64,000 bases of DNA, from contig CAWHZU010000003.1 in the NCBI GenBank assembly GCA_963833885.1, positions 62,001 to 126,000 on the forward strand, given 5' to 3'. This DNA is from JASHPR01 sp963833885. GTDB lineage: Bacteria; Actinomycetota; Actinomycetes; Streptosporangiales; Streptosporangiaceae. Positions 8,065 to 16,047 of this stretch are shown in pieces. Under the pieces are notes generated by a model that saw only the letters and a list, made by a program, of their open reading frames with translations, did no database searches and had not been told where the DNA came from. Made by a program: the position numbers and the translations under genes. Each line of letters starts with the position of its first letter. Position 1 is the first letter of the stretch.

Positions 8065-10185
8065 TCAGTCAGCGATCCGCAGCGCCCTGGCGCTGCCGCG
8101 ATGGTAGGTGATCAGGGCCTGGACCGCCAGGACGAGCAGCGCGGCCAGCAGCAGCCCGGCCGCGGAAGCGACCAGCGGGATCACGGCGGGATTCACCGCG
8201 ATGGCCAACCCGGTCCCGCTGAACGTCCCGAGGTTCAGCGACGGCCCGACCAGTGGCGCAAGCAGCCAGGCACAGACGACGCCGCCGATGGCGGCGGCGA
8301 CGACGGGGGGAAGCGCCTCGGCCGCCAGCAGCAGGTTGGCCTGCCAGCGCCGCAGCCCCATCGTCGCCATGCGCGCCAGCGTCATTTCCCGGGTCCGGGA
8401 GGTGAGCAGCAGCGACAGCAGCAGGACCAGCACGCCGAATCCGGCCGCGATAGCCGCTCCCTGGGTCAGGGCCGTCTGCGCCGCGTTCAGCCACGGTGAC
8501 GGGGGCGGGTGGCTGCCGGATACCGACGTGCTGATCATTTCCGGGAACGCCACCATGGCCAGCACGAGCACCAGGGCGAACGACGGCAAGGCGGTGCCGG
8601 ACGGGGTGCGGGTGGCCCGCGCCAGGCCAACGAACGCGACCACCCCGCGGGACAGGCCCGCGATCCGGGCAAGCTGGCGGGCAAGCGGAGGGTAGCAGCG
8701 CAGCACGACGATGGCCACGGGGATCGCGACGAGCACCGGCGCGGCGCTCGGGTACACACCGCTGTTCCCGGAACCCAGGCCCTGGTTCCGGAGCACGACG
8801 AGGCCGCCGATGGCCAGGGCGGCCAGCCCCGCCTCGATGACGATCCGCCGGGCCGCCGAGTTACGCCGGGCCGCCCGGCGCGCGGCGCCCTGGTCCCGGC
8901 CGGACGGACGGGACGCCACGCGCTGCGGGACCACGCTGACAGCCGCCGGGCCGACGAGCGTCACGGCGATCGTGACGCCAGCAAGCCACCAGGCCACCGC
9001 GTCGCCGTCGCGGGGGGTCAGGCCGATGGCGAGTGCCGCGCCCGCTGCTCCGGCTGCAGCCGCGATGACCAGGCTGGCGCGCAGCGCCACCCAGGCAAGC
9101 TGATACAGCGCCGCGCCCCGGGCTCGCATGAGCGTGAACTCGGCGGCGCGGCGCTGCGCCACCAGCTGGGCGCCGAGCAGCACCACCACCGCGCCCATGA
9201 CGGCCAGGCTGACATAGAGCAGCTGGAGCACGGGGGCGACGGCGCTTTCCCCCGCGATGAACGGCGACAGGATCGAAGGGATGCTGGAGGTGATCGTCGC
9301 CGTGACCGGCTCGCCCCGCACTCCCGCCCCGGAGGAGACCAGACTCTGCAGGCCCGCCTCCACCCGGCCAGCCTGGCCTACGGTGAGCCGGCCGAGCGCG
9401 ACCGGATACCACCAGGTCGCGCCCATGACCGGATCGAGAGTGGGCTGGACCACCGGGAGCGCTCCTGCGGCGATGAAGAGCGCTCCGGTCCAGAAGGCCT
9501 GCTCGGACGACGTGGCAGGCGTCAGCTGGGGCCTGGCTGCCGTGGCGTCGGCGGTCCAGAAGACGGCAGCCGGGAGCACCGGCTGGATGATCCCGGTCAC
9601 CACCATCTGCACCGGCCCCGCGTGCAGACGGGTGCCGACCCGCAGGCCGAACCTGGCAGCCGTGCTGGCGGTCACCGCGGCCTGTACCACCCCGGTAGCC
9701 GAGCCGCCGCCCGGGGTTGGCAGATGTCCGGCCACGACGTGGCTGTACCGGGCGAGCGCCGTGCGGTAGACCATCTCGAACCGCGGTGGCGCGTACCCGG
9801 CGGCCGGGGCCGCCCCGGTGAACTGTATTTCGGTGCTGGTCAGGCCCGACCAGGCGGGCGGGCCGCTGGCCATCGGCACCCCGGCCGCTGATAGCTGCGA
9901 CCGGAAGGAGGCGTTGGCCCCGGCCAGGTCGGGTGCCGTAACCTCGAGGGGCTCGTTGCTTATCGGGTCTATGAAGACTGCCGTCGCGGTGACGGCCCAG
10001 TCGCTGCTGTGCGAAGCCGTGATAACGCGCTGCAGCGCCCCGTTGCGCAGCCCCACGCTCTCCCGCGGGATCGCCACGCTTGCCAGCACCGAGGCGAACG
10101 CGAGCAAGGCGAAGGCGATGCTGGCGGCGGCCCCGGTGCCGGTCAGCGTCACCCAGGCCGCGCGCAGCCGCGACAGCGTTCTCAT
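8065..10185 (-). CDS. FtsX-like ABC permease
   Basis: The start is the ATG at 10185, which overlaps the stop of the preceding permease gene (ATGA). The open frame runs further upstream but is only antisense-like sequence there. The 706-residue product opens with one membrane segment, then a large extracytoplasmic domain, and has two FtsX-type groups of helices near the middle and the C-terminus (the cytoplasmic helix AQRRAAEFTLMRARGA is typical). It lies in the order ATPase-permease-permease-ATPase, so it is probably the partner of the ATPase at 7112-8050. The substrate is unknown. Confidence 0.85.
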   Translation of the reverse strand: MRTLSRLRAAWVTLTGTGAAASIAFALLAFASVLASVAIPRESVGLRNGALQRVITASHSSDWAVTATAVFIDPISNEPLEVTAPDLAGANASFRSQLSAAGVPMASGPPAWSGLTSTEIQFTGAAPAAGYAPPRFEMVYRTALARYSHVVAGHLPTPGGGSATGVVQAAVTASTAARFGLRVGTRLHAGPVQMVVTGIIQPVLPAAVFWTADATAARPQLTPATSSEQAFWTGALFIAAGALPVVQPTLDPVMGATWWYPVALGRLTVGQAGRVEAGLQSLVSSGAGVRGEPVTATITSSIPSILSPFIAGESAVAPVLQLLYVSLAVMGAVVVLLGAQLVAQRRAAEFTLMRARGAALYQLAWVALRASLVIAAAAGAAGAALAIGLTPRDGDAVAWWLAGVTIAVTLVGPAAVSVVPQRVASRPSGRDQGAARRAARRNSAARRIVIEAGLAALAIGGLVVLRNQGLGSGNSGVYPSAAPVLVAIPVAIVVLRCYPPLARQLARIAGLSRGVVAFVGLARATRTPSGTALPSFALVLVLAMVAFPEMISTSVSGSHPPPSPWLNAAQTALTQGAAIAAGFGVLVLLLSLLLTSRTREMTLARMATMGLRRWQANLLLAAEALPPVVAAAIGGVVCAWLLAPLVGPSLNLGTFSGTGLAIAVNPAVIPLVASAAGLLLAALLVLAVQALITYHRGSARALRIAD

Positions 10186-13100
10186 CTCGCCTCCGCCCGC
10201 AACTGCGCCGCCGGGTCGGGTCTGCGCAGGATCGACAGGGCCGCGGCGCCGGCCGGCACGGCCGCGGTGACCACGGCCAGGGCGATGGCCGGGCCGAGCG
10301 GGACGATCGCCAGGGCCGACGGCACGGGCTCCGCGGCGTCCGAGGTCAGGGTGATCGCGGGCACCAGCAACTGGGCCAGGCCGATCCCGGCCAGCAGGCC
10401 CGCGGCAGCGGCCGGAACGCTGAGCGCGCACTGCTCCAGGCACAGCTGGCCTGCCTGGGCATTTCTCCCCACGCCGAGCGCGGCGAACACCGCGCTCTGC
10501 GTCCGCCGCGAGCGGAGGCTGGCCGCGACGCTGACCGAGAACCCGCCCGCGCCGAGCAGCACCGCCGCCACCCCGATGGCCAGCATGGCTTGCCGGGGGG
10601 CCTTCAGCAGCGGGTTGTTCAGCAGGGCCGCCTCCTGGCCGGCGCGGCTGGCGACGGTCAGGCCGAGGCCGGCCGGCATGCGCGGCGGGAGCCCGTCAGC
10701 GGTGCGCAGCCACCAGCGGGTCACCGGCAAGGGCGGCACCTGGTTGGCGGCGAGCAGGTCGTTGACGTCCGCGAGATCGGCGACCAGCGCCCGGCTGCGC
10801 CCGAAGACGGTCGGGAACCTGGCCACGGCCGCGACGATCTGGACCGGGACCGGGAAACCGTTGACCGGAAGCGTGGTGGACGAGCCGACGGCGAGCCGGC
10901 TGGCCGCCAGGTAACCGGTGGTCGCGATGGCCGGGACGACACGCGGTGCTGGCGCCGTGATCGCGACCTCCCCGCTGGTCCCGGGACCGAGGCGGGCGTT
11001 GAGCATGACCTGCAACGACGGATCGTGTCCGGTACTGAACGCCAGGACCTGTGACCCACCGGCGGCGCTGTTCCAGCCCGAGATCGCTGGCGGCGTACCG
11101 TCCGATGGCGGAATCGCCGCGAACGGGCTCTGTGGCCCCGTCGGCACGAACGGCGAGAATCCCGCGTAGTCCCACGCCGTCAGGTCGTCACCGTGGCTGA
11201 ATGGCCTGCCGAACGGGCCGCTGGCCGTCTTGGCCACCGCGACGGACCCGATGCTGAGGTATGCACTGGGCGCCGACGTCGGGCTCGCCGGGTCGTATGG
11301 CGGCAGGGTATAGGTCAGCGTGAGCCCGATCAGCCGCAGCGGGTAACTGGCCTGCCGCGGGCCTGGCGGCGTGAAGACAAGGGCGTGCGGCCGCCCGTCG
11401 CCGGGCAGGCTCTCGGCGGGGGATATCTGGTAGTTGGCGCCGGCGGCATCCTGGAACGTGGCCATGACCGTGGCCGAGCCAAGATCCTTTGCTATCTCGG
11501 CCGCGTCTCGAGTCGAACTCGCCCCGAGCGTCGCGACGATCTCCAGCCGGTCCGGCTGGCCGGGCACCGCCAGCCCGGGCAGCGGCCGCGGGATGATGAG
11601 ACGCCACAGCTCACTCAGCGGAAGCGGCGACAGGTCGGGGCGGAGCAGGATCGTCTTGCCCGCCGTGTTCGCGTTCAGCGCGATCAGCTGGCTCCCGTTG
11701 CCGATGTCGGCGACGCTGGCCTGGGTCGCGGCGGTGACACCCGGTGCGCCGGTGATGGCGTCGGCTGCGCCCGGCGGCAGCCCGCCCATGGAGTCGACCC
11801 GCACATCCGAGCCGACGGCGAAGGCTGCCTGGTCCGCGGCCGACTGCCGCCAGCTCGAGTATCCGGCCAACGCCAGTGTGGTGGTCGCCGTCGCGAGGAC
11901 GACGAGCAGCACCGGGCCTGCCTGGCGGATCGGCCGCCTTGCGATCTGCCAGCTCACCATCGCGGCGGCGAGCCACCGTTCGCGGTCGGTGAGCTTGTCG
12001 GCCAGCCTGGCCAGCAGCGGCAGCCCGCGCAGCGGGATGAGTGCCAGCCCGGCAAGCGCGAGTGCGGGGGCGACGGCGACCACGGGATCGATCTCGAGCG
12101 ATCCCGACGCCAGGTGCGCGACCGCCGAATAGCCGCGCAGTTGCCACACCGCGACCGCGGCGAGCGCCACCACGGCCAGGTCGCCACCCGCCAGGGCGAT
12201 GCCCGCGAGGCGGCCCTGCCGGGCCCGGCGGAGCCTGGCCGCACCCGGATCCAGGGTGTGCAGCGCCGGCCAGGCCATCACGAACGTGCACAGCACGAGC
12301 ATGACGAGGGCGGACAGCCAGGCCAGCGGGGTGATGCCGCCGCCGGGGTCGCCGGCCAGGCGCACGCCGCCAAGGTCGGCCAGCACGCCAGTCAGGCGAG
12401 TGCCAGCCAGCACGCCCACCAGGCTGGCCGCGGCGGCGACCACCACCGCCTCGGCCAGCACGGGCCGCCCCAGCTGCCACCGGGTGGCGCCACGCGCCTG
12501 CAGCAGCGCGGACTCCTCCTCGCGCAGACTGGCCAGCAGCCGCGCGGCCAGCACCAGTCCGGCGCCGGCCACCAGCAGCAACTCCAGTGCGGCGATCGTG
12601 AAGAGCGACCGCGACAGCACGCTCGTGCTGGCTATGCCGTCCAGGATCTGCGGCAGGTTCGAGGTCACCTGCAGCCCCTCGGGGGTGGCGAGGCCGAGCT
12701 GCGAAAGCGCCACGCTGGTGTTCACGGCGAGCGCGTCGAGGTTCCCGCGGGCCATCGCCGGCGCCTGCGGCAGCACCGTCCACGAGCCCTGGCTCACGGC
12801 GAGCGTCCCGCCGAACGCGGCCGGGTTCACCACCGCGGGCCCGTAGCTGACGGTGGTCGCCGGCTCGCTCTGCCCTGCGGTGCTGATGGAGTAGTTCTGG
12901 TGGCTGACGCCCGAGCTGGGCAGCAGGTCCACCATCCAGTATGTCGACGCCGGGTTCTTGGGCCGGAACAGGCCAGTGACCTGCAGTGACGTAAGCGCGC
13001 CCCCGGATGCGGGGGCGCCGGTGAGCACCGAGCCCACGGTCACGTGCAGCCGGCTGGCCGCGGCGGCCGGCAGCGCCACCGGCACCGGACCGCCGCGGCG

Positions 13101-13520
13101 CGGCGGGCCCGGCCACTTCCCGGCGGTCAGCGTCACCTGCGCGCTGATCCCTTCCAGCGACGCCGGCTGGATCTGCGTGCTGAACGTGCCGCTGGCCGAC
13201 GACGAGAGCTGGATCGGTTCCGCCCACAGCGCGCTCTGCATCTGGAAGCCGACCCCCGGCCAGGCCTTGCGCAGCGTGGCGCGGATCAGCCGCGTGTCCG
13301 CGGCCGCTTCCCCGGTGTTGACTACGCCGCTGAACCTGATCACGTGGTTCTGCGGTGCGGCGAGGAAGCCCTGCGCTCCGGGCTGGATCGCCTCGGCCGC
13401 GAACGTCCATTCCGCGGCCGCAAGCCCGGTGGCGACCAGGACCGTGACCGCGACGCAGGCCAGGAGCAGCCACGAGGACCTGGCCCGCCGGACGAGGAAG
13501 GAGGCTCCCAGCCCACGCAC
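10182..13520 (-). CDS. Large FtsX-like ABC permease
   Basis: A 1,112-residue permease from a GTG at 13520 with AGGAG upstream. It begins with a membrane helix (SSWLLLACVAVTVLVATGLA), has a long extracytoplasmic region, a first FtsX core (about residues 310-560), a second extracytoplasmic region and a last FtsX core ending in a Pro/Arg-rich tail. This double-core layout is common in actinobacterial FtsX/MacB exporters. Nine bases separate it from the upstream ATPase stop, and its own stop overlaps the next permease, so the four ABC genes form one transcription unit. No substrate-specific motif was seen. Confidence 0.85.
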   Translation of the reverse strand: MRGLGASFLVRRARSSWLLLACVAVTVLVATGLAAAEWTFAAEAIQPGAQGFLAAPQNHVIRFSGVVNTGEAAADTRLIRATLRKAWPGVGFQMQSALWAEPIQLSSSASGTFSTQIQPASLEGISAQVTLTAGKWPGPPRRGGPVPVALPAAAASRLHVTVGSVLTGAPASGGALTSLQVTGLFRPKNPASTYWMVDLLPSSGVSHQNYSISTAGQSEPATTVSYGPAVVNPAAFGGTLAVSQGSWTVLPQAPAMARGNLDALAVNTSVALSQLGLATPEGLQVTSNLPQILDGIASTSVLSRSLFTIAALELLLVAGAGLVLAARLLASLREEESALLQARGATRWQLGRPVLAEAVVVAAAASLVGVLAGTRLTGVLADLGGVRLAGDPGGGITPLAWLSALVMLVLCTFVMAWPALHTLDPGAARLRRARQGRLAGIALAGGDLAVVALAAVAVWQLRGYSAVAHLASGSLEIDPVVAVAPALALAGLALIPLRGLPLLARLADKLTDRERWLAAAMVSWQIARRPIRQAGPVLLVVLATATTTLALAGYSSWRQSAADQAAFAVGSDVRVDSMGGLPPGAADAITGAPGVTAATQASVADIGNGSQLIALNANTAGKTILLRPDLSPLPLSELWRLIIPRPLPGLAVPGQPDRLEIVATLGASSTRDAAEIAKDLGSATVMATFQDAAGANYQISPAESLPGDGRPHALVFTPPGPRQASYPLRLIGLTLTYTLPPYDPASPTSAPSAYLSIGSVAVAKTASGPFGRPFSHGDDLTAWDYAGFSPFVPTGPQSPFAAIPPSDGTPPAISGWNSAAGGSQVLAFSTGHDPSLQVMLNARLGPGTSGEVAITAPAPRVVPAIATTGYLAASRLAVGSSTTLPVNGFPVPVQIVAAVARFPTVFGRSRALVADLADVNDLLAANQVPPLPVTRWWLRTADGLPPRMPAGLGLTVASRAGQEAALLNNPLLKAPRQAMLAIGVAAVLLGAGGFSVSVAASLRSRRTQSAVFAALGVGRNAQAGQLCLEQCALSVPAAAAGLLAGIGLAQLLVPAITLTSDAAEPVPSALAIVPLGPAIALAVVTAAVPAGAAALSILRRPDPAAQLRAEAR

Positions 13521-13529
13521 CGGCCGCTC

Positions 13530-14231
13530 CTATCCGGCCCCGGCGCCGACGACGGACCCGTCTTCCAGCGCGATGACCTTGTCGGCCAGGTCGATCAGCA
13601 CCTCGTCGTGAGTGGCGACGAGCGCGGTGATCCCCTCCGAGCGCACGACGCTGAGCAGCAGTTCCATGATCTGCCAGCCGGTCTCCAGGTCGAGCTGGCT
13701 GGTCGGCTCGTCGGCGATCAGCAGGCCCGGCCGGCCGGCCAGGGCTCGGGCAATGGCCACCCGCTGCTGCTGGCCGCCGGAAAGCTCGTCCGGGCGGTGC
13801 GCGGCGTGGCTCGCGACGCCGGTCAGCGCCAGCATGGCTGCGACTCGCTCCCGGCGCTCGCCGGGCCGCACGCCGGCGATGCGCAGCGGAATCCCGACGT
13901 TCTCCGCCGCGGACAGCATCGGCACGAGCCCGAAGGACTGGAAGATGAACGCGACCCGGTCCCGCCGCAGCGCCAGCCGTTCCCGCTCGTTCATCCGGTT
14001 GACCTCGCGGCCGTCGACCCACACCCGGCCCGCCGTCGGGTCATCCAGGCCGCCGATGATGTTCAGCAGCGTGGTCTTGCCGGAGCCGGATCGTCCGCGC
14101 AGGGCAACGAGCTGACCGCGGTCCACCGTGAACGAGACCCCGCGCACGGCATGAACGGCCGTATGCCCGCTGCCGAAGGTCCGGCAGATGCCGTCCGCTG
14201 ACACCATGGCCGGTGACGGCGCGCTGGGCAT
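13530..14231 (-). CDS. ABC transporter ATPase, MacB/LolD family
   Basis: About 233 residues with Walker A (GRSGSGKTT), Q-loop (FIFQSFGLVPM), signature (LSGGQQQRVA), Walker B (GLLIADEPTS) and switch His (VATHDEV). It is the first gene of the unit running down to 4522 and should couple ATP hydrolysis to the 1,112-residue permease. The ATG at 14231 is preferred because homology starts just after it; a GTG at 14246 is an alternative. The roughly 155-bp gap upstream to the sedolisin gene should contain the operon promoter, but I could not assign convincing -35/-10 boxes. Confidence 0.88.
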   Translation of the reverse strand: MPSAPSPAMVSADGICRTFGSGHTAVHAVRGVSFTVDRGQLVALRGRSGSGKTTLLNIIGGLDDPTAGRVWVDGREVNRMNERERLALRRDRVAFIFQSFGLVPMLSAAENVGIPLRIAGVRPGERRERVAAMLALTGVASHAAHRPDELSGGQQQRVAIARALAGRPGLLIADEPTSQLDLETGWQIMELLLSVVRSEGITALVATHDEVLIDLADKVIALEDGSVVGAGAG

Positions 14232-14387
14232 GGACCCTATCCTCACGCCTTACCTAGTGACAATGCAAGGGCAAGTATCGGATCGTTACCGGAGCATCGC
14301 GGCAAGCCCGGAAGCCAGTGGGGGGCGGCACGCGGCCACCCCCCACCAACCCCGGCTGACCGGTCAGCCGCCGGGACCGCGTTCCGT

Positions 14388-15911
14388 CTATCTTGCGAAT
14401 CTGGCCAGGGCCGGAACGAACGAGGCGGCGTTGACGGTGCCCCACCCGGTCGCGTCGTTGTAGAAACCGTTGGCGTTGAAGCCGGGGACGGTCACGAGGT
14501 CGGCGCTCGAGGCGCACGAGTCGTTGCTCTCGGTGTCGGCGGGCAGGCAGTACGTGAAGGTGTTGCTGCCCTGGGAGATCGGCACGATGCCGTCGGGCAC
14601 CCTGCTCTGGGCCATGGCGTACAGGGCCGGGTTCAGGTAGCCGAGGCTGTGCCCTGCCACCTGGTCGGCGAGAGCCACGATCCCGGAGAAGAGCGGCGAG
14701 GCTTCGCTGGTCCCGCCCACGATGCCCCAGCCGGCCACCGAGGGGTCGGTGGTGTCGTAGAAGTCGACCGCGCCGTTGACCGCGGCGCTCATCGCGATGT
14801 CCGGCGTGCCCCGGCTGTCGCCGACGACGCCCGCCACCCCGTTCTGGAAGAACGGGCGCCGGAAGACCGTGGAGTGGCCTCCGCCGCTAGCTCCCCAGGT
14901 GTAGACGGGGCCCGTCACGCCGACCGTGGAACTAAGGTCATCCCAGACGCTGTCGGGGGCGGTCCGCTTGCCCTTGGCGTTGAGGTGCAGCTGGGTGCCG
15001 CCGACGGCCGTGACCAGCGGGTCCGACGCGGGCCAGTCGATCGCCTGGTGCGCGGTGCAGCAGAACAGGTTGTCCGGGTTCGCGCATCCCGAGGCCGGAT
15101 CGCAGTCATCGTCGGTCGAGCCGTTGTCACCGCTGCCCGCCAGGACGGTCACCCCATGCCGCGCAGCGTTGAGGTACGCGGAACGCAGCTTGTAGATCTG
15201 CCTCGGGCTGGTGAAGGTCTGCTCGTTGGCGCCGAAGCTCTGAGTGATCACGTCACCGAGATGGTGATCGACGACGTAGTTCTCGGCGGCCACGATCTGC
15301 GGGAACCCGTAGATGCCCTCGGTCTCTGTCATCGGGGTCTCGACCAGCAGGATGTTGGCCTTCGGGGCCATCACGTGCGACCACTCGACGTCCAGGCTCG
15401 TCTCGTCGGTCCACCCGTAGTAGTCGGAGCACAGATCGGGGCCGGTCGGGCTGAACGTGGACGTGCAGTTCGCGGGGGTCGTGGTGACCGGGCCCTCGGG
15501 AGTGATCACACGGAACGAGGGCGGGTTGGGCAGGCCCGTCTGCGCGTCGAAGGTCTGCAGGTCGGAGGCGATGGACGGGGAGCCGAACGCGTCGACGATG
15601 ACGATCGTCTCGCCCTGGCCCTCGATCCCCCTGGAGAATAGCGGGGCCAGGTTATAGGCCTTCTGGAGCTGGAATGGCTCGTAGCAGGCGATGCCGAAGT
15701 CCGCTTCACATTGCGCCGTGGTCGGCGCCTGCTTCATGTGGCCCGCGGCCAGGATGTGCCCGGTCGCAAACGGAACCACCTGGACCGCTGCCGCCGCGCC
15801 GGACGCCCCAACGGCCGCGACCGGTGCCAGCGCAGCGCTGCCCGCTCCCAGTGCCGCGATCGCCGCTATGGCCACGCCGCGAATCAGTACCAGACCGCGA
15901 GAACCTCTCAT
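14388..15911 (-). CDS. Secreted sedolisin-family (S53) serine-carboxyl peptidase
   Basis: The 507-residue product has an N-terminal hydrophobic signal region (about residues 10-45, AIAAIAALGAGSAALAPVAA). It has S53 hallmarks: the catalytic Glu and Asp in DETSLDVEW, the nucleophile in GGTSEASP, and a C-terminal Asp-rich/Gly-rich part compatible with the calcium site. The classical large S53 pro-domain is short or absent, as in some actinobacterial homologues. Enzymes of this family act at acidic pH outside the cell, which would suit an acid-soil organism. The ATG has GGAGG six bases upstream. It appears to be a single-gene unit. Confidence 0.87.
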   Translation of the reverse strand: MRGSRGLVLIRGVAIAAIAALGAGSAALAPVAAVGASGAAAAVQVVPFATGHILAAGHMKQAPTTAQCEADFGIACYEPFQLQKAYNLAPLFSRGIEGQGETIVIVDAFGSPSIASDLQTFDAQTGLPNPPSFRVITPEGPVTTTPANCTSTFSPTGPDLCSDYYGWTDETSLDVEWSHVMAPKANILLVETPMTETEGIYGFPQIVAAENYVVDHHLGDVITQSFGANEQTFTSPRQIYKLRSAYLNAARHGVTVLAGSGDNGSTDDDCDPASGCANPDNLFCCTAHQAIDWPASDPLVTAVGGTQLHLNAKGKRTAPDSVWDDLSSTVGVTGPVYTWGASGGGHSTVFRRPFFQNGVAGVVGDSRGTPDIAMSAAVNGAVDFYDTTDPSVAGWGIVGGTSEASPLFSGIVALADQVAGHSLGYLNPALYAMAQSRVPDGIVPISQGSNTFTYCLPADTESNDSCASSADLVTVPGFNANGFYNDATGWGTVNAASFVPALARFAR

Positions 15912-16047
15912 TCCAAGCCCTCCACTTCAGCGCCGTTGCCACTAAGGGCGGCCGGAGCCTATCGGAATATGTGTTACGTACCGATAAGAATTGACAGAGC
16001 TTGGCCTTAATTTGGCAAACCCGGCCAGCAAGGCACCGCCGTGGGCG

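Noticed and set aside
11193..12989. Very long plus-strand frame opposite the ABC permease
   Set aside because: No recognisable domain; rich in Arg/Gln/Gly as expected from antisense of an FtsX permease.
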